Assembly (NCBI GenBank): GCA_022842685.1
Contig: JALHPC010000011.1
Coordinates: 1 to 64,000 of the forward strand
Source: Candidatus Kapaibacterium sp.
Lineage (GTDB): Bacteria > Bacteroidota > Ignavibacteria > Kapaibacteriales > Kapaibacteriaceae
Direction: 5' to 3'
DNA length: 64,000 nt
Positions 63,020-64,000 of this stretch are shown one piece after another. The position numbers were made by a program, and so were the translations under genes. The stretch's first letter is position 1. Every line of letters starts with the position of its first letter. Below the pieces are notes generated by a model. It worked only from the letters and a program-made list of their open reading frames with translations, was not told the origin of the DNA and did no database searches.

Positions 63020-64000
63020 CTAGCGTCGGTAGGTAAACCGAGCTCCGGCAGGTAGAGGGGTGCGAAGGCGGAAGTCGCCAAAGCCCGTGTTGTCGTCGAA
63101 CGTGACTACAAATCCGTTGGGATAGGTCCACACGATACGCACCGACATACCATTTTGCATCTGGAATCGGTCTGCATTGGTGGGCTGGCCATAAATGATG
63201 TAGACCATGCCCATGTCGGTAAGCCATCCCTCGGCATACGACTTGTACTTGGCGTTGGCGTGTTGTACACGATTGTAGTATTCGTCGAACGCCTCGTTGC
63301 GAGCTGTATTCGGCGTTGGGTCGAGCTTTCGCCAAAACTCCTCGAAGCGGGCTAGGCGCTCGGCCTGCGAAGCACCAGATTCAATGTTGCTAATCTCATC
63401 TTGCGTGGCAACGTATCGCAGTTGTTTGACTGCCTTGTTGAGGTCCGACAGCGCATCGCCCATCGAGCTGCGCGGAACGGTCATCGTCCGTGTACCGCTT
63501 CCTAGCGTTTGCGTTGTATCCACGACGCCCCCTACAACAGGATGTACCCTAACAGCTAGAGTGTAGGTGCCTGGCACGAGGCGTTCGGGCGTGCGTACAG
63601 GCATAAAGTGCTGCTTGGTGCGACCTGTGGCTTCGACAGAGCTTCCTGAGGCGCTGGCTACACGTTCACCTGCGGCGTTGCTTAGCGTCCACGAAAAGCC
63701 AAGGGTAATTGGTGCTACATCTACGTAGGCCTCGAAGAACACAAAGAGCGGTGATTCGGGCTCCTGCACCACGTCGCCAACGATAGGCGAAATTCGATAG
63801 CGGTCACCACGCTGCTCGATTTCACGAACCAACAGAATGCCTGCGACGGAAGGATAGTCCTTCGTATAGTCTACTACCGTGAAGCTGCGCGAAGCTGTGT
63901 ATTCACGCTTTGCAAAGTCGTCGTTGATGATGACGTCCAACCGATAGGTTCCAGGCGAGAGACGGGTGGTGCGCGCAACGTTGTCGACCTTGCCAGTAGA
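63020..64000 (-). CDS. GWxTD-domain protein (5' end outside window)
   Basis: At least 326 residues; the frame is open to the right edge, where it reads TTRLSPGTYRLDVIINDD. An N-terminal beta region (ESPLFVFFEAYVDVAPITLG) and coiled helices (ALSDLNKAVKQLRYVATQDE) lead to the GWxTD motif in YAEGWLTDMGMVYIIYGQPT and the terminal beta hairpin DNTGFGDFRLRTP. GWxTD proteins occur in Bacteroidota/Chlorobi and Acidobacteria; their function is not known, and periplasmic location is inferred. The stop is 14 nt from the tandem repeat. Confidence 0.88.
   Translation of the reverse strand, partial: STGKVDNVARTTRLSPGTYRLDVIINDDFAKREYTASRSFTVVDYTKDYPSVAGILLVREIEQRGDRYRISPIVGDVVQEPESPLFVFFEAYVDVAPITLGFSWTLSNAAGERVASASGSSVEATGRTKQHFMPVRTPERLVPGTYTLAVRVHPVVGGVVDTTQTLGSGTRTMTVPRSSMGDALSDLNKAVKQLRYVATQDEISNIESGASQAERLARFEEFWRKLDPTPNTARNEAFDEYYNRVQHANAKYKSYAEGWLTDMGMVYIIYGQPTNADRFQMQNGMSVRIVWTYPNGFVVTFDDNTGFGDFRLRTPLPAGARFTYRR

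Overview
This 64 kb window looks like an ordinary chromosomal segment of a bacterium from the Bacteroidota/Chlorobi (FCB) lineage, most plausibly a Kapabacteria-type organism. The evidence is four proteins ending in type IX secretion (T9SS) C-terminal sorting domains, a GWxTD-domain protein, an Omp28-like protein, DUF3467, DUF2851 and DUF2279 proteins, and promoter-like TAnnTTTG boxes of the Bacteroidota kind in front of many genes. Base composition is mid-50s % G+C by eye. No T9SS machinery gene, rRNA, tRNA, insertion sequence, prophage or CRISPR array was recognised. Genes are tightly packed; no gene-free stretch exceeds about 240 bases.

Layout. 1-2.0 kb: accB (3' end), accC, gcvH. 2.1-5.8 kb: two small uncharacterised proteins, an AhpE-like peroxiredoxin and an alanine:cation symporter with an extra N-terminal periplasmic domain. 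5.8-13.1 kb: two divergent T9SS-exported proteins, one a gingipain-fold protein that seems to lack its catalytic residues, one a 1676-residue LamG/choice-of-anchor/cohesin-like protein. 13.1-19.1 kb: HI0933-type flavoprotein, AddA-like helicase-nuclease and an M16 protease. 19.2-21.2 kb: NfeD-stomatin pair and a YefM-YoeB toxin-antitoxin pair with a clear operator. 21.3-23.4 kb: elbB, HsdR_N-domain gene, pyrC. 23.5-28.6 kb: a seven-gene chain (miaE, rhomboid protease, fmt, glycerophosphodiesterase, SemiSWEET, DinB-like, multicopper oxidase). 28.7-36.6 kb: serine hydrolase, T9SS beta-propeller-like protein, leuS with a TPR-adenylate cyclase, oxidoreductase. 36.7-41.5 kb: M23 peptidase, small membrane protein, metalloprotease, pyrF. 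41.6-49.3 kb: DUF2851, epimerase, DUF255, O-antigen-ligase-like, folD, RluA-like and adk. 49.3-57.5 kb: OmpA/TSP3 protein, DUF2279, RlpA, alpha/beta hydrolase, LolA-like, TPR lipoprotein, DUF3467. 57.5-60.2 kb: rpmH-rnpA-yidD-yidC. 60.4-64 kb: Omp28-like T9SS protein, a small tandem repeat and the 3' part of a GWxTD gene.

Genes work together mainly as housekeeping modules: fatty-acid and one-carbon carriers (accBC-gcvH), pyrimidine synthesis (pyrC, pyrF), translation (leuS, fmt, miaE, rluA-like, rpmH, rnpA) and envelope biogenesis (yidC, rlpA, M23, OmpA, LolA-like). Same-strand genes often overlap by ATGA or GTGA, so translational coupling is probably common.

Two window-wide patterns stand out. 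First, the word AAGGGG(G)CANCG (mostly AAGGGG(G)CATCG) occurs 18 times on both strands and in several reading registers, far above a rough composition-based expectation of well under one, so it looks like a DNA-level signal. Second, TAnnTTTG-like boxes fall in two distance classes: 3-6 nt from the start codon (apparently leaderless genes) and about 30-42 nt from it.
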